The notes under the pieces: model-generated | Databases searched by the model: none | What the model saw: only the letters and a program-made list of their open reading frames with translations | Told to the model about the DNA's origin: nothing | Translations under genes and position numbers: made by a program | From: Serratia inhibens | Lineage (GTDB): Bacteria > Pseudomonadota > Gammaproteobacteria > Enterobacterales > Enterobacteriaceae | Length of the DNA: 64,000 nucleotides | Reading direction: 5' to 3' | NCBI RefSeq assembly: GCF_003591175.1 | Contig: NZ_QYYG01000004.1 | Span: forward strand, 62,001 to 126,000 | Part shown: positions 17,477 to 28,150 of the stretch, piece after piece | Position numbering within the stretch: the first letter of the stretch is position 1 | Layout: each line of letters begins with the position of its first letter

Positions 17477-19639
17477 TTACACCGTTTCCAGCCGGGCGTA
17501 GGCCGCCACCAGCCACTTGATGCCTTCGCCCGGAAACGCAATTTGCAACCGGCTATGTTCGCCGCTGCCTTCCAGATTGACGATGGTGCCTTCGCCAAAC
17601 TTGGGATGGCGCACCCGTTGGCCAAGCTTGTAGCCGGTGTCGTTTTCGCTGATTGGCGTGCCCATGCGGCGATGATTCACCGGCCGCGATACGCTGGCGC
17701 GCAGCCGCACTTCTTCCACACAGTCTTCCGGCAGTTCGCCGATAAAACGCGAAGGCCGATGATAAACCTCTTTGCCGTACAAACGACGCGTTTCGGCATA
17801 GGTCAGCGTCAGTTTCTGCATGGCGCGCGTCAGACCAACGTAGGCCAACCGGCGCTCTTCCTCCAATCGCCCGCCTTCGTCCAGCGACATCTGGCTCGGG
17901 AACATCCCCTCTTCCATCCCGACGATAAACACCAGCGGAAACTCCAGCCCCTTGGCGGAGTGCAGGGTCATCAGTTGCACCGCATCCTGATACGCATCTG
18001 CCTGCCCCTCGCCCGCCTCCAGCGCGGCATGTGACAGAAACGCCTGCAGCGGCATCAGATCCTGATCTTCATCCTGATAGCTGTACTGCCGCGTCGCCGT
18101 CACCAGTTCTTCAAGGTTTTCGATACGCGCCTGGCCCTTTTCACCCTTTTCCTGCTCATACATGATGAACAGCCCCGAATCGCGGATCACCCTGTCGGTC
18201 TGCACATGCAACGGCATATCTGCGGTTTCGTGCGCCAGGGAATCCACCAATTCGGTAAAACGTTGCAGCGCGGACGCCGCACGCCCGGCCAGCACTTTGT
18301 CTTGCAACAGCGCACGGGTGGCCTGCCACAGCGTCAATTGGCGATCGCGCGCCGTACGGCGCACTTCGTCCAGCGTTCGGTCGCCGATGCCGCGCGTCGG
18401 GGTATTCACCACGCGCTCAAACGCCGCGTCGTCGTTACGGTTGGCGATTAGCCGCAAATAGGCCAGCGCATCCTTGATTTCCTGACGTTCGAAGAAGCGC
18501 TGCCCGCCATAAATGCGGTACGGCATGGCGGTTTGCAACAGCGCCTCTTCCAGCACGCGCGACTGGGCGTTGCTGCGGTAGAGTATCGCGCAATCATTCA
18601 GCGCACCGCCGTTTTCCTGCCAGGTCTTGATGCGGCCGACGACAAAGCGCGACTCGTCGAGTTCATTGAACGCGCAGTAGATTGAGATAGGCTCGCCTTC
18701 GGCCCCCTCGGTCCACAGGTTTTTACCCATGCGCCCGCCATTGTTGGCGATCAGGGTATTGGCAGCCTTCAGGATATTGCTGGTCGAACGGTAGTTCTGT
18801 TCCAGGCGGACGGTTTGTGCGCCGGGGAAATCCTTCAGGAAACGCTGGATGTTTTCCACCTGGGCGCCGCGCCAGCCGTAAATTGACTGGTCATCGTCAC
18901 CCACGATCATCACATTGCTGTTATTGCCGGACAGCAGGCGGATCCAGGCGTACTGGATGCTGTTGGTATCCTGGAACTCGTCCACCAAGACGTTGGTGAA
19001 GCGCTCGCGGTAGTGATTGAGGATATGCGGCTTGTTCAGCCACAGCTCATGGGCGCGCAGCAGCAGTTCGGCAAAGTCCACCAGCCCGGCTCGGTCGCAA
19101 GCTTCCTGATAGGCCTGATAGATACGCAACCAGGTCGCTTCCACCGGGTTGTTATAGGTTTCAACGTGCTGCGGGCGCAGGCCTTCGTCTTTTTTGCCGT
19201 TGATGTACCACATCGCCTGACGCGGCGGCCATTGCTTTTCGTCGATATTCAGCGCCTTGACGATGCGCTTCAGCAAACGAAACTGGTCGTCGCTGTCGAG
19301 GATCTGGAAATCCTGCGGCAGATTGGCGTCCATATGGTGGGCGCGCAGCAGCCGGTGAGCCAGGCCGTGGAAGGTGCCGATCCACATACCGCCCTGGCTG
19401 GTGCCAATCAGGTGTTCGATCCGGTGGCGCATCTCCGCCGCCGCTTTGTTGGTGAACGTCACCGCCATAATCGAATACGGCGAGCAGTTCTCTACCGACA
19501 GCAGCCAGGCGATGCGATGGACCAGCACCCGGGTTTTACCGCTGCCCGCGCCGGCCAATACCAACAGGTTGCAGCGTGGCGCCGCCACGGCTTCGCGTTG
19601 TTTTTCATTCAGGCTGTCGAGCAGATCGGAAACGTCCAT
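17477..19639 (-). CDS. uvrD: DNA helicase II UvrD
   Basis: Superfamily 1A 3'-5' helicase that removes the incised strand in nucleotide excision repair and methyl-directed mismatch repair. The start at 19639 (MDVSDLLDSLNEKQREAVAA) gives 720 residues, as in E. coli. Motifs in order: Walker [16 protein letters not shown] (about residue 29), LVDEFQDTNSIQYAW (motif II), [15 protein letters not shown] (motif III), LEQNYRST (motif IV) and VGLTRAMQ (motif VI). A C-terminal Tudor-like segment (GQRVRHPKFGEGTIVNLEG) follows. A TATAAT promoter and a LexA box lie upstream, so SOS induction is expected. Confidence 0.97.
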   Translation of the reverse strand: MDVSDLLDSLNEKQREAVAAPRCNLLVLAGAGSGKTRVLVHRIAWLLSVENCSPYSIMAVTFTNKAAAEMRHRIEHLIGTSQGGMWIGTFHGLAHRLLRAHHMDANLPQDFQILDSDDQFRLLKRIVKALNIDEKQWPPRQAMWYINGKKDEGLRPQHVETYNNPVEATWLRIYQAYQEACDRAGLVDFAELLLRAHELWLNKPHILNHYRERFTNVLVDEFQDTNSIQYAWIRLLSGNNSNVMIVGDDDQSIYGWRGAQVENIQRFLKDFPGAQTVRLEQNYRSTSNILKAANTLIANNGGRMGKNLWTEGAEGEPISIYCAFNELDESRFVVGRIKTWQENGGALNDCAILYRSNAQSRVLEEALLQTAMPYRIYGGQRFFERQEIKDALAYLRLIANRNDDAAFERVVNTPTRGIGDRTLDEVRRTARDRQLTLWQATRALLQDKVLAGRAASALQRFTELVDSLAHETADMPLHVQTDRVIRDSGLFIMYEQEKGEKGQARIENLEELVTATRQYSYQDEDQDLMPLQAFLSHAALEAGEGQADAYQDAVQLMTLHSAKGLEFPLVFIVGMEEGMFPSQMSLDEGGRLEEERRLAYVGLTRAMQKLTLTYAETRRLYGKEVYHRPSRFIGELPEDCVEEVRLRASVSRPVNHRRMGTPISENDTGYKLGQRVRHPKFGEGTIVNLEGSGEHSRLQIAFPGEGIKWLVAAYARLETV

Positions 19640-19687
19640 AGGCACCATTAATTGGTAAGGGAGAACGCGCCTGGGACGCGTTTTCCA

Positions 19688-19703
19688 CTGGGAATTTATA
19701 CAG
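19688..19703. promoter_or_regulatory. LexA (SOS) box upstream of uvrD
   Basis: On the minus strand CTGTATAAATTCCCAG fits CTG-N10-CAG and is close to the known E. coli uvrD LexA box. It lies between the predicted promoter and the uvrD start, about 50 bases before the ATG. Confidence 0.75.
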
Positions 19704-19716
19704 AGTTCTGGCAGGG

Positions 19717-19744
19717 ATTATAACAATGCTGTCAGCGATGCCAA
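19717..19744 (-). promoter_or_regulatory. Promoter for uvrD
   Basis: TTGGCA (19744-19739), a 16-base spacer and perfect TATAAT (19722-19717) lie on the minus strand, within the 3' end of yigB. The LexA box falls just downstream, where the repressor would overlap the transcription start. Confidence 0.7.
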
Positions 19745-20434
19745 CTGCGAAATCTCAATATGTGGCAGCAGACGGCTGTCCGCGACCTGCATCAGGTTGC
19801 GCTGGCGGTCGTTGATCCAGCAGGCCTGCAGGCCTGAGCGCAGCGCCCCGGCGACGTCGGTGGTCAAATCATCGCCAACATGCAGAATGCGCTCGGCGGG
19901 AACCCCTAACCGTTCCGCGGCCAACCGGTACATGTCCTGATAGGGTTTGGCGCGGCCATCCGGCCCGGAACGCAGCACAAACCGGAAGTAACCGTCCAAC
20001 CCGCACAGCGCCGGATCGGCATTGCCGTTGGTGATCGCCACCAGCGGGAAACGCTCCCCCAGCGCTTTCAACGTAGCGTGAGTCGCCTCCGGTACCTCGA
20101 TGCGGCTGCGCCACAGCGCAAAGTTCTGCATCGCCGCGTCGGCGCCGAGGGCAGCCTCGGCATCCCGCAGCCCCTGGCGGCTCAGCGCCAGATGAATGGC
20201 GCGCCAGCGCCACTGGGTGACGTCGTGATAAATCTCCGGATCCTGCTCGCGCAGCTCCTGGCGCAGGCGGTGAAAATCCGCCGACTGAAAGTGATTCAGC
20301 CCAGGATGATAATTCTGCAGAAAAGCTACCGACTGCAACTCGGTCTGCCTGATCACCGGGCGGTTGTCGTACAGCGTGTCGTCCAGATCGAAGGTCAGCG
20401 CCGCCAGCGGGCGCAGCGGACGATAAAAATGCAT
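19718..20434 (-). CDS. yigB: HAD phosphatase YigB (FMN / riboflavin-pathway phosphatase)
   Basis: HAD-family phosphatase. The E. coli enzyme dephosphorylates FMN and 5-amino-6-ribitylamino-uracil phosphate, a riboflavin intermediate. It has 238 residues. Motif I is [14 protein letters not shown] at residues 13-26, motif II is VAITNGNAD, the motif III lysine is in [10 protein letters not shown], and motif IV is [14 protein letters not shown]. The start codon overlaps the xerC stop (TGATG), as in the conserved lptM-dapF-yigA-xerC-yigB cluster. uvrD follows with its own promoter. Confidence 0.94.
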   Translation of the reverse strand: MHFYRPLRPLAALTFDLDDTLYDNRPVIRQTELQSVAFLQNYHPGLNHFQSADFHRLRQELREQDPEIYHDVTQWRWRAIHLALSRQGLRDAEAALGADAAMQNFALWRSRIEVPEATHATLKALGERFPLVAITNGNADPALCGLDGYFRFVLRSGPDGRAKPYQDMYRLAAERLGVPAERILHVGDDLTTDVAGALRSGLQACWINDRQRNLMQVADSRLLPHIEISQLASLTALL

Positions 20435-21345
20435 CAGGATTTCCCCCGTTTGGCGCGCGGATGCGCAGCATCGTACACGTTCGCCAGATGTTGAAAGTCG
20501 AGGTGGGTATAGATTTGGGTGGTGGTGAGATTGGCGTGGCCGAGCAATTCCTGCACTGCACGCAGATCGCCGCTCGACTCCAGCATATGGGTCGCAAACG
20601 AGTGGCGCAGCTTGTGCGGATGAATATGGCTGTTAACGCCCTGCTTGACGCCCCACTCGGCAAAACGCTTTTGCACGTTGCGGGTCGAGATGCGTTTGCC
20701 CTGATTGGACAGGAACATCGCGTCGTCTGTCGGGCCGAACAGATCACGCATCGCCAACCAGTGTTCCAGCCAGGTAACGGCGGTGCGGCCCACCGGCAGT
20801 TTGCGTTCTTTGCTGCCCTTGCCCAGCACCCAAATTTCGCCGGCGGCCAGATCAACATGGCGGCAGTCCAGCCCCACCAGCTCCGAAAGGCGCAGCCCGG
20901 CACCGTACATCACCTCCAGCATGGCGCGATCGCGCACCGCCAGCGGATCGTTAAGATCGATATTCAACAGCTGGTTTATTTCATCGACATCGATATTTTT
21001 CGGCAGATGACGACCGCTGCGCGGCGTTCGGATGCCTTTGGCGGGATTGGCGATCAACGCGCCCTGGCTGACCTGCCAGTCGAGAAAGCTGCGCAGCGCC
21101 GACAAACGCAGCGCAAGGCTGGAAGATTGCAGGCCCGCTCGTTTGCTGCGCGCCGCCAGCATGCGGACTTTGGCGGCGTCCAGCGCCGGCCATTCGGTCA
21201 CGCCCATCTCCTGAGCCAGCGCCATCAGCGCCTGCAGTTGGCGTGAATAGCTGAGCTGAGTGAGCGGGCTGAGCTGACGCTCAACCTTCAGATAACGCAG
21301 GAAAGCGTCCACCGGCTGTTGCAGGCTGGCCGCTACCGGAGTCAT
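20434..21345 (-). CDS. xerC: Site-specific tyrosine recombinase XerC
   Basis: Tyrosine recombinase that, with XerD, resolves chromosome dimers at dif. It has 303 residues (298 in E. coli). The N-terminal core-binding domain covers residues 1-105. Catalytic residues appear in order: Arg in [14 protein letters not shown], Lys in [11 protein letters not shown], His-x-x-Arg in [14 protein letters not shown], His in [15 protein letters not shown] and the nucleophile Tyr in [15 protein letters not shown]. It overlaps yigA by 4 bases and yigB by 1, indicating tight translational coupling. Confidence 0.97.
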   Translation of the reverse strand: MTPVAASLQQPVDAFLRYLKVERQLSPLTQLSYSRQLQALMALAQEMGVTEWPALDAAKVRMLAARSKRAGLQSSSLALRLSALRSFLDWQVSQGALIANPAKGIRTPRSGRHLPKNIDVDEINQLLNIDLNDPLAVRDRAMLEVMYGAGLRLSELVGLDCRHVDLAAGEIWVLGKGSKERKLPVGRTAVTWLEHWLAMRDLFGPTDDAMFLSNQGKRISTRNVQKRFAEWGVKQGVNSHIHPHKLRHSFATHMLESSGDLRAVQELLGHANLTTTQIYTHLDFQHLANVYDAAHPRAKRGKS

Positions 21346-22046
21346 GCTCGTTCTATCCAGCGTTCCAGCAGTTCAGGCAGCATGCGCGCCAACTGATTGA
21401 GCATCACGGTCCCCATGCCCTGCTGATAGTGTTGCGTATCGCGGCTGCTGAAAATCACCATGCCCAGTTCGCCGTCTTCGCCCAGCATAGACAGCGCGAC
21501 CGAGCCAACCAGCTTGGCCTGCGGCAACAGCAGCAGCAGCTCGGGGCCATTCAGGCTACCGAGAAAATGCTGCTGATCACCCAAACGCTGAATACGCAGC
21601 GGTTCAAACGACGAACGCGTCAGGGCAAGATGGGTGAAGTCGGAAGGTGCGCCGATCTTCCAGCTTTCGGAAAACAGACGGATATTAGCGCCGGCCAGAC
21701 CGAAACCACGCGCCCAGCGCTGCAAGCGATTGAGCATGTCCTGCAAGCTGTCGGCGGTGGCCAGATTGGCCTGCAGATGCAGCAAGCTGGCAAACAGCGT
21801 TTCGTTGGCGCTGGCCTGCTCCATCAATAGGGTGATCTCTTCTTCGAGCCGGCCAATATGGTTGCGCTGGCGGGCCAAATGCCACTCGACCAGCGACACG
21901 GTTCCGCGGACGGGATGGGGGACGCGCATCTGTTCAACCAAACGCGCATTGCGGATAAAGAAATCCGGATTTTGCAGCAAAAACTGCATTACGGCGTCGT
22001 CGTCAAGCTCAATGCCTGCGACAGCCTGGTCCTCAACACTCTTCAT
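21342..22046 (-). CDS. yigA: DUF484 protein YigA
   Basis: Cytosolic protein of the DUF484 family with a GAF-like fold and no assigned activity. It has 234 residues. The conserved start of the family is visible ([31 protein letters not shown]), followed by a predicted coiled-coil around residues 55-85 and a GAF-like C-terminal half ([21 protein letters not shown]). It lies between dapF and xerC, overlapping both by 4 bases. This placement is conserved in enterobacteria. Confidence 0.92.
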   Translation of the reverse strand: MKSVEDQAVAGIELDDDAVMQFLLQNPDFFIRNARLVEQMRVPHPVRGTVSLVEWHLARQRNHIGRLEEEITLLMEQASANETLFASLLHLQANLATADSLQDMLNRLQRWARGFGLAGANIRLFSESWKIGAPSDFTHLALTRSSFEPLRIQRLGDQQHFLGSLNGPELLLLLPQAKLVGSVALSMLGEDGELGMVIFSSRDTQHYQQGMGTVMLNQLARMLPELLERWIERA

Positions 22047-22867
22047 AGATGAATAAATCCGTCATATACATGGGTTGCCGGACCGGTCATAAACAGCGGA
22101 TTGCCTGGCCCTTTCCAGCGAATATGCAGGCTGCCACCCGGCAGTTCTACGTGCACCTCTTCTGACAGCAATTCCTGTTGAATCCCCACGGCCACTGCCG
22201 CACAGGCTCCGCTGCCGCAGGCCTGCGTTTCACCGGCACCGCGTTCATAGACCCGCAGCTTGATGTGTTCACGACTGACGATTTGCATAAAACCGATATT
22301 GGCCCGCTCCGGGAAACGCTCATGCCCTTCCAGCACCGGTCCAAGCAGCTCTACCTTGGCGGTTTTTACATCATCCACCTGTAAAACACAATGTGGATTG
22401 CCCATCGACACCACGCCGCACAGCACGGTATGTTCCGCCGCACGCATGATGTATGTCCTTTCCTCTTTGGTGGCGCGAAACGGCACCGCCTGAGGATCAA
22501 AATTCGGTTCGCCCATATTCACACACACCAGATCGTCGTCGGTGACGCTAAGCACCATGCGCCCGGTTTGGGTGCTGACGCGGATGTCGCGTTTGTTGGT
22601 CAGCCCTTTCAGCCGCACAAAGCGGGCGAAACAGCGGGCGCCATTACCGCACTGCGCCACTTCACTGCCGTCGGCGTTGAATATGCGGTAGTGGAAATCA
22701 AGTTCCGGATCGTAAGGCGGTTCTACCACCAGCATCTGGTCAAAGCCAACGCCCAAGTGCCGATCGGCCAATCGGCGGATCAGTTCAGGTGAAAAATAGA
22801 CATTCTGTGTAACGGCATCGACCACCATAAAGTCGTTGCCCAGACCGTGCATTTTGGAGAACTGCAT
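22043..22867 (-). CDS. dapF: Diaminopimelate epimerase
   Basis: Converts LL- to meso-diaminopimelate for lysine and peptidoglycan synthesis by a two-base cysteine mechanism. It has 274 residues, as in E. coli. The two catalytic cysteines are in [14 protein letters not shown] (about residue 73) and [16 protein letters not shown] (about residue 217). The N-terminus [17 protein letters not shown] is the family signature. It lies 72 bases downstream of the lipoprotein gene lptM and overlaps yigA by 4 bases. Confidence 0.97.
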   Translation of the reverse strand: MQFSKMHGLGNDFMVVDAVTQNVYFSPELIRRLADRHLGVGFDQMLVVEPPYDPELDFHYRIFNADGSEVAQCGNGARCFARFVRLKGLTNKRDIRVSTQTGRMVLSVTDDDLVCVNMGEPNFDPQAVPFRATKEERTYIMRAAEHTVLCGVVSMGNPHCVLQVDDVKTAKVELLGPVLEGHERFPERANIGFMQIVSREHIKLRVYERGAGETQACGSGACAAVAVGIQQELLSEEVHVELPGGSLHIRWKGPGNPLFMTGPATHVYDGFIHL

Positions 22868-22939
22868 ATCATACTCCGCTATCTGGACGCGCTATCCGTC
22901 TTGGGTTTGCGGCGACGCCCCGCCACCGCAAATCAGGTG

Positions 22940-23152
22940 TTACTGGCCGCTCATCGACGGTTTTTGCTGAGAGACAGAGGTTTCCTGCTGATTTTTCTGT
23001 ACCTGATCGCCCGTTTGTACCGGCGGAGTGGCCGATTTCTGGCTGCCAGGTTCGGCCGGAGGGAAATACAGCGGGCCTTTCAGACCGCAGCCGGAGAGCC
23101 CGACCAGCGTCACTGCCATCAGCGCATAGCGTAGTTGTTTTTTCATTTGCAT
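22940..23152 (-). CDS. lptM: LPS-assembly lipoprotein LptM (YifL)
   Basis: Small outer-membrane lipoprotein. The E. coli homologue (YifL) binds LptD and helps its oxidative maturation. The 70-residue ORF has a signal peptide ending in the lipobox LSGC (cysteine about residue 22), immediately followed by the family motif GLKGPLYFPPAEP. The rest is a polar, Gln/Ser-rich tail. ATGs at 23152 and 23146 are both possible: an AGG lies 5 nt before the first and 11 nt before the second. Probable first gene of the dapF cluster, divergent from cyaY. Confidence 0.88.
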   Translation of the reverse strand: MQMKKQLRYALMAVTLVGLSGCGLKGPLYFPPAEPGSQKSATPPVQTGDQVQKNQQETSVSQQKPSMSGQ

Positions 23153-23224
23153 TAATGCCTGTAATTCATGCGTCCAAGATCTCTATAATCGCAGGTGGAT
23201 CATGAAAAGCAATAGGAATTGATT

Positions 23225-23545
23225 ATGAACGACAGTGAGTTTCACCAGTTGGCTGACCAACTGATGCTTAATATCGAAGAGACACTGGACGATTTTGACG
23301 GCGATGCGGACATAGATTACGAAACTAACGGCGGCGTAATGACGTTAAGCTTCGAAAATGGCACCAAAATCGTGATCAACCGCCAGGAACCGCTGCATCA
23401 GGTGTGGCTGGCAACCAAAACCGGCGGCTATCACTTTAACTACCGAGACGGCGCCTGGTTCTGCGATCGCAGCGATCGCGGGTTCTACCCGTTGCTCAGC
23501 GAAGCGGCCAGCGCACAGGCCGGCGAAGACGTGCATTTTGCCTGA
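23225..23545 (+). CDS. cyaY: Frataxin-like iron donor CyaY
   Basis: Bacterial frataxin that binds iron and regulates the IscS cysteine desulfurase during Fe-S cluster assembly. It has 106 residues with AGGA before the ATG. The acidic first helix ([16 protein letters not shown]) is the iron-binding ridge. The conserved sheet residues are [22 protein letters not shown]. It is a single gene between divergent lptM and convergent cyaA. Confidence 0.96.
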   Translation: MNDSEFHQLADQLMLNIEETLDDFDGDADIDYETNGGVMTLSFENGTKIVINRQEPLHQVWLATKTGGYHFNYRDGAWFCDRSDRGFYPLLSEAASAQAGEDVHFA

Positions 23546-23554
23546 TAAGCGGCT

Positions 23555-23582
23555 GATTCCGTAGGGCTTGCCCTACGGAATC
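23555..23582 (+). terminator. Hairpin between cyaY and cyaA
   Basis: A perfect 12-bp stem GATTCCGTAGGG / CCCTACGGAATC with a CTTG loop lies between the two converging genes and reaches into the cyaA stop codon. There is no long T tract, so it may act as a weak bidirectional terminator or 3' stabiliser. Confidence 0.55.
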
Positions 23583-26133
23583 AATGCAACTGAAATTGCT
23601 GCTTCAGCGGCTGAGCGGCACCATCGGCCAGGGTAACGCACAGGCTCGACAGGACATTGCTGCGGAACGGGATCACCTGAGTGCGGCCATCCAGCTGTAC
23701 TATCTGGTAAAACTGCGGCAGGTTGAAGTTGATAAAACTGGAACCGTAAGTGAAGCGATCGTGCGAAGAGGAGTAGAAGCGGCTGACGTCGCGCACCAGT
23801 TCCTCTTTACTGCCTTCACAATGGTGATAAACCTCAACCCGGTTAGATTCATCCAGAATATAGATGTTAAAGCCTTTATCGTCCGACGTGTCTTCGAAGA
23901 AGAACTGAATGATCCCCTCACTGGCGAAACCATCCACTACCGGCGGCAAGTGCACCTGATCGGTTTCCACTTTGATCGACAGACCGTGCAATTTGTTGTT
24001 GGAAATGGCGCCGTAGAATTCCACCGCGTTCTCCAGCTTTTGCACCGACACGCTCAGGCGCTCAAAGAACAGGCCCCAGGTCTGGCCGGCGACGCGCACC
24101 GCTTTGAAACGGCCCGGCTCCAGGCGGGTGCTGGACAGCCGCAGCTCTATGCATTCCGACACCAGTTGCTGAATGCGTGTGCGGATAAGACCGCGCAAAT
24201 GCTGGCTATAGCAGAACACCTCCACCGATTCCGGTGGCGCGGCGTCCTGATGCATTTTACCGAGAATGGTCTTCAGCGCTTCCAGCACCGATTGCTCACC
24301 GCTGAAATGCAGGGTACGCACTTCGTTCCATGAGTTGCGGTACAGCAGATCGATACTGCCTACCAGGCATTGCTGCTGCTGACCGAAACTGAACACGTCG
24401 AGCTTGCGGAAATCGAAATGCACCACCTGATTGCGGAAGGCGGCGGTCGGATCGTTTTCCAGATTGACGATAATCGCCAGATGGCGGATTTCACACGGGC
24501 TGTACAAGGCTTTTGGCGTCGGTGCCGCCAGGCGCAGCGGGAAATGATGCGACACATCCGCCACCAGTTCCTGCAGTTTGGCCGTGTCGCACAGGTTGCC
24601 GCTCTTGATGTGCAGGCGGGTCTGCGGTGTCAGCAGGCCGTTGAAATAGGCCCAGGCCACCAGCTTGTTCAGGTAGCGGTTATATTCCAGCGGTTGGTGG
24701 CTGACGATGGAATCCATCGCCGGCGCCTGATTATACAGATACCAACCGGTGCGGTTGGCACGGCCAATCGGCACATGAATAAAGGTTAAGTCGTTTTCCG
24801 ACAGGTCCGGCGAGATCTGCGGGTTAACCAGCGTGACCTTGCCGGGCAGGGCTTCAAACGCCGCATACAGCTTGCGGGTGAGCACACCGATATCCTGCGG
24901 GCTGGCGCTGACGCTGAGGTTGTTGCGGCGCGCGAAGCGGATCAGGTTGCGATAGCTCTGCATCATCGCATCCAGTAGTTCGTTGTGCGCTTCACGTACT
25001 CGTTCGATCTTCCAGTTGGCGCGGTTATCCAGGATAGCCAAGCGCCCTTCGTCCCATCCCCACTCGCTGACCAGTTGGCTCAGGATTTCGCGCCGCCAAC
25101 CGACGCAAGCGTTAGCACGCGACAGTTTTTCACAGACTTTCAGATAGAAACAGCGACGGACGAGATCGAGGCGGGTGGTGTCGTTGATTTGGTTCAGATA
25201 ATGCGTGACGCGTTCGAGCATCATGCAGTAGGAGTCGAGACCGAAACAGACGATCTCGCCTTCATGCAGGCGGTGTTTAATGTCCATCGCCAACAGTTGG
25301 GTATTCGGGTATTCCCAGGAATAGGCTTCCAGCAGCAAGGTTTTCAGCACGGCCTTGTAAGGCGAATCGATGCTCTTGTACAACTGCCACAGGCTGGCGC
25401 CAAAATACTCCTCCGCCGACAGCGTGCTCAGGCCGCCGAGATCCAGCCATTCGTTCGGCGTCAACGCACCTTGTGAATACAGCGACAGCACATATTCATC
25501 GTAATGCGCTTCTTCTTCACCCGGCACCATGTTCCACAAAATACGTTTGCCGGCCAGGCGCACCGCGGTGCGGTAAAACTCATCCAGCAGCAGGATATGT
25601 TGGGTGGATCCGCAGTTCTCGCCACCCAGGCTACCGCTCTCGTTATGGCGGAAGCGGTTTTCATCGATCAGGAAGAAGCTGACTTCTACGCCCATCGACG
25701 CCGACCATTTTTCCAGCAGGCTGCATTTTTCCTGCAGACGGCTACGCTCTTCGTTATCCAGCCAGGACTGATGGCACACCCAGATGTCGAGATCCGAGCT
25801 GCAGCTTTGGCCAATCGACGAAGTGCTGCCCATCGAGTAAACACCGGTAATCGGCAGTTCACCGCTGGCCGGCTTGTCAAACGGGCTGCCCCATTTGTCT
25901 TCTAAATCGTTAAGGTAATCTTGCTGGGTTTCATCAGGCGTGTAGAGGCAAACGCCGTGGGGAACGTTACCGTTCAGATAGCCCGGCATCAGTGGGTGAT
26001 GGTGGTGCAGTAAGGTAGGCAGCAGACTGTATACCCGTTGAAACGCGGGCTTCATGGCCGCTAGGGCGCGATCGACTCGTAATTGGTTGATCGCATCCAG
26101 TCTCTGCTTCAGTGTCTCGATGTAGAGGTACAA
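23581..26133 (-). CDS. cyaA: Class I adenylate cyclase CyaA
   Basis: Makes cAMP from ATP, the cofactor of CRP. The true start is probably the TTG at 26133 ([18 protein letters not shown]...), giving 850 residues (848 in E. coli, which also uses UUG). An ATG at 26214 would add 27 residues absent from E. coli. The N-terminal catalytic half contains the nucleotidyltransferase signature [19 protein letters not shown] (about residue 90). The C-terminal half is the regulatory domain responding to EIIA-Glc. A CRP-like site upstream suggests repression by cAMP-CRP. Confidence 0.96.
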   Translation of the reverse strand: MYLYIETLKQRLDAINQLRVDRALAAMKPAFQRVYSLLPTLLHHHHPLMPGYLNGNVPHGVCLYTPDETQQDYLNDLEDKWGSPFDKPASGELPITGVYSMGSTSSIGQSCSSDLDIWVCHQSWLDNEERSRLQEKCSLLEKWSASMGVEVSFFLIDENRFRHNESGSLGGENCGSTQHILLLDEFYRTAVRLAGKRILWNMVPGEEEAHYDEYVLSLYSQGALTPNEWLDLGGLSTLSAEEYFGASLWQLYKSIDSPYKAVLKTLLLEAYSWEYPNTQLLAMDIKHRLHEGEIVCFGLDSYCMMLERVTHYLNQINDTTRLDLVRRCFYLKVCEKLSRANACVGWRREILSQLVSEWGWDEGRLAILDNRANWKIERVREAHNELLDAMMQSYRNLIRFARRNNLSVSASPQDIGVLTRKLYAAFEALPGKVTLVNPQISPDLSENDLTFIHVPIGRANRTGWYLYNQAPAMDSIVSHQPLEYNRYLNKLVAWAYFNGLLTPQTRLHIKSGNLCDTAKLQELVADVSHHFPLRLAAPTPKALYSPCEIRHLAIIVNLENDPTAAFRNQVVHFDFRKLDVFSFGQQQQCLVGSIDLLYRNSWNEVRTLHFSGEQSVLEALKTILGKMHQDAAPPESVEVFCYSQHLRGLIRTRIQQLVSECIELRLSSTRLEPGRFKAVRVAGQTWGLFFERLSVSVQKLENAVEFYGAISNNKLHGLSIKVETDQVHLPPVVDGFASEGIIQFFFEDTSDDKGFNIYILDESNRVEVYHHCEGSKEELVRDVSRFYSSSHDRFTYGSSFINFNLPQFYQIVQLDGRTQVIPFRSNVLSSLCVTLADGAAQPLKQQFQLH

Positions 26134-26225
26134 GACGTCTCGCCTGATTATCCCGGTGTTTAGAAAAAACCCGTATTCCATAAGCGCCGTTTGTATTGGA
26201 AGAATATTTGGCAACTTATTGTCGG

Positions 26226-26247
26226 AAACGTGATCAATTTAACACCT
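26226..26247. promoter_or_regulatory. CRP site in the cyaA promoter
   Basis: On the minus strand AGGTGTTAAATTGATCACGTTT is almost the same as the CRP site that represses the E. coli cyaA P2 promoter. The left half (GGTGTTA) is degenerate and the right half (GATCACG) is good. It implies feedback repression of cAMP synthesis. Confidence 0.7.
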
Positions 26248-26390
26248 TGCTGATTGACCGTAAAGGAGGTAACGCTCCACTATTATTGTAGCGCTTCTCT
26301 AAACGATTTACCCACAGTGTTAACTGCCCCAAAACACATCACACGTCCCGTTGATTCCGTTGTCCTTTCTCCGCCTGTGGCTTCTTGCAC

Positions 26391-26418
26391 TGACAGTTTT
26401 CACACTCAGTGGTAGGAT
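26391..26418 (+). promoter_or_regulatory. Promoter for hemCDXY
   Basis: TGACAG, a 16-base spacer and TAGGAT lie 31 bases upstream of the hemC start. This is a moderate sigma-70 match and the best on this side of the spacer. Confidence 0.5.
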
Positions 26419-26448
26419 GGATGGCGAATTATAAAAACGGTAACAAGC

Positions 26449-27390
26449 ATGTTAGACAAAATTATTCGAATTGCCACCCGACAAAGCCCACTCGCTCTCT
26501 GGCAAGCACATTATGTGCAACAGCGTCTGATGGCCAGCCACCCCGGCCTGCAGGTTGACCTGGTGCCAATGGTCACAAAGGGCGACATTATTCTGGATAC
26601 GCCGCTGGCGAAGGTCGGCGGTAAAGGCCTGTTTGTTAAAGAACTTGAGTTGGCGCTGCTGGAAGGCCGCGCCGATATCGCCGTCCATTCGATGAAAGAC
26701 GTCCCGATAGATTTTCCCGCCGGCCTGGGTCTGGTGACCATTTGCGAGCGTGACGATCCGCGCGACGCATTTGTTTCCAATCGTTTCGCCTCGTTCGATC
26801 AGTTGCCGCAGGGCAGCGTGGTTGGCACCTCAAGCCTGCGCCGTCAGTGTCAGTTGCGCGAACGCCGGCCGGATTTGATCGTGCGCGATTTGCGCGGCAA
26901 TGTCGGCACTCGCTTGGCCAAGCTGGATAACGGCGATTACGACGCCATTATTCTGGCGGTCGCCGGGTTGAAACGCCTTGGGCTGGAGCAACGTATCCGC
27001 AGCCCATTGAGCCCCGAAGAGTGCCTGCCGGCTGTCGGTCAGGGTGCGGTGGGCATCGAATGCCGCCTCGACGATGACGCTACCCGCGCGCTGCTCGCGC
27101 CGCTCAATCACACCGCAACCGATATCCGCGTGCGCGCTGAACGGGCGATGAATACGCGGCTGGAAGGCGGTTGTCAGGTGCCGATCGGCAGCTATGCCGA
27201 GCTGGAAGGCGATAACCTGTGGCTGAGAGCCTTGGTCGGCTCACCGGACGGCAGCCAGATGGTGCGCGGCGAACGTCGCGGCCCGGCGGCCCTGGCCGAG
27301 CAAATGGGCGTTGAGCTGGCGGAAGAACTGCTGGCACGCGGCGCGCGTGATATTCTGCACGACGTATATCAGGGAAATCCCCCGGCATGA
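26449..27390 (+). CDS. hemC: Porphobilinogen deaminase
   Basis: Joins four porphobilinogens into hydroxymethylbilane in tetrapyrrole synthesis. It has 313 residues, as in E. coli. Family stretches: [14 protein letters not shown] at the N-terminus, [13 protein letters not shown] with the catalytic aspartate region, [18 protein letters not shown], and [14 protein letters not shown], whose cysteine (about residue 242) carries the dipyrromethane cofactor. It is the first gene of hemCDXY, diverges from cyaA and overlaps hemD by 4 bases. Confidence 0.97.
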   Translation: MLDKIIRIATRQSPLALWQAHYVQQRLMASHPGLQVDLVPMVTKGDIILDTPLAKVGGKGLFVKELELALLEGRADIAVHSMKDVPIDFPAGLGLVTICERDDPRDAFVSNRFASFDQLPQGSVVGTSSLRRQCQLRERRPDLIVRDLRGNVGTRLAKLDNGDYDAIILAVAGLKRLGLEQRIRSPLSPEECLPAVGQGAVGIECRLDDDATRALLAPLNHTATDIRVRAERAMNTRLEGGCQVPIGSYAELEGDNLWLRALVGSPDGSQMVRGERRGPAALAEQMGVELAEELLARGARDILHDVYQGNPPA

Positions 27391-28127
27391 CGATTCTGGT
27401 AACCCGCCCCTCTCCTTTTGGAGAACAACTGGTGAGCCGCCTGCGCGCACTCGGCCGGGTTGCCTATCATGCCCCGTTGATCGATTTCGCCCCCGGCAGC
27501 GATCTGCCTAAACTGCCGCAGGCATTGCAACAACTTAATGATGGCGATCTGGTGTTTGTCGTGTCGCAGCATTCGGTGAATTACGCCAACTCGGTTATTG
27601 GCCGCGCCGGGCTGACATGGCCGGCTCGGTTGTCCTATTATGCTATTGGCCGTGCAACCGGGCTGGCGATGCACCGCATCAGCAGCCTGCCGGTGGAGTA
27701 CCCGCGCGAGCAGGAGATCAGTGAAACGCTGCTGCTGCTGCCGGCCTTGCAGAAGCTGGACGGCAAGCAAGCGCTGATACTGCGCGGCAACGGCGGGCGC
27801 GAGTTACTTGGCAATCAGTTGAGCGAGCGTGGCGCCAACGTCAGCTATTATGAATGTTATCAACGCAGCCCGGTGCACTATGACGGCAGTGAGCAAAGCG
27901 CCCACTGGCAGCGTGCCGGTGTTGATACGCTGGTCGTCACCAGCGGTGAAATGTTACAACAGCTCTATACTTTAGTTCCTGATTACTATCGTTCTTCGTG
28001 GCTGTTGCGTTGCCGCCTGATAGTAGTGAGCGAACGTCTGGCTACCCTTGCCCAGGAATTGGGCTGGAGCACGATTCGGGTAGCTGATAAAGCCGATAAT
28101 GACGCGCTAATCCGCGCGCTACAATAA
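27387..28127 (+). CDS. hemD: Uroporphyrinogen-III synthase
   Basis: Closes and inverts ring D of hydroxymethylbilane to give uroporphyrinogen III. The 246-residue protein matches the E. coli size. The family diverges strongly, but [19 protein letters not shown] at the N-terminus, the central [28 protein letters not shown] and [16 protein letters not shown] are recognisable. ATGA overlap with hemC indicates coupling. Confidence 0.95.
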   Translation: MTILVTRPSPFGEQLVSRLRALGRVAYHAPLIDFAPGSDLPKLPQALQQLNDGDLVFVVSQHSVNYANSVIGRAGLTWPARLSYYAIGRATGLAMHRISSLPVEYPREQEISETLLLLPALQKLDGKQALILRGNGGRELLGNQLSERGANVSYYECYQRSPVHYDGSEQSAHWQRAGVDTLVVTSGEMLQQLYTLVPDYYRSSWLLRCRLIVVSERLATLAQELGWSTIRVADKADNDALIRALQ

Positions 28128-28150
28128 ACCTGACTATGGGATGTGCCACT

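Larger units (their letters stand above)
26134..26448. promoter_or_regulatory. cyaA / hemC divergent promoter region
   Basis: This 315-base spacer separates the cyaA start from hemC. It holds a CRP-like site on the cyaA side and a hemC promoter on the other, both listed. No other ORF or repeat is apparent. The first 81 bases also encode the unlikely N-terminal extension of cyaA. Confidence 0.7.

Noticed and set aside
20461-21246. A 261-codon ORF antisense to xerC
   Set aside because: Shadow frame; xerC has all catalytic residues on the opposite strand.
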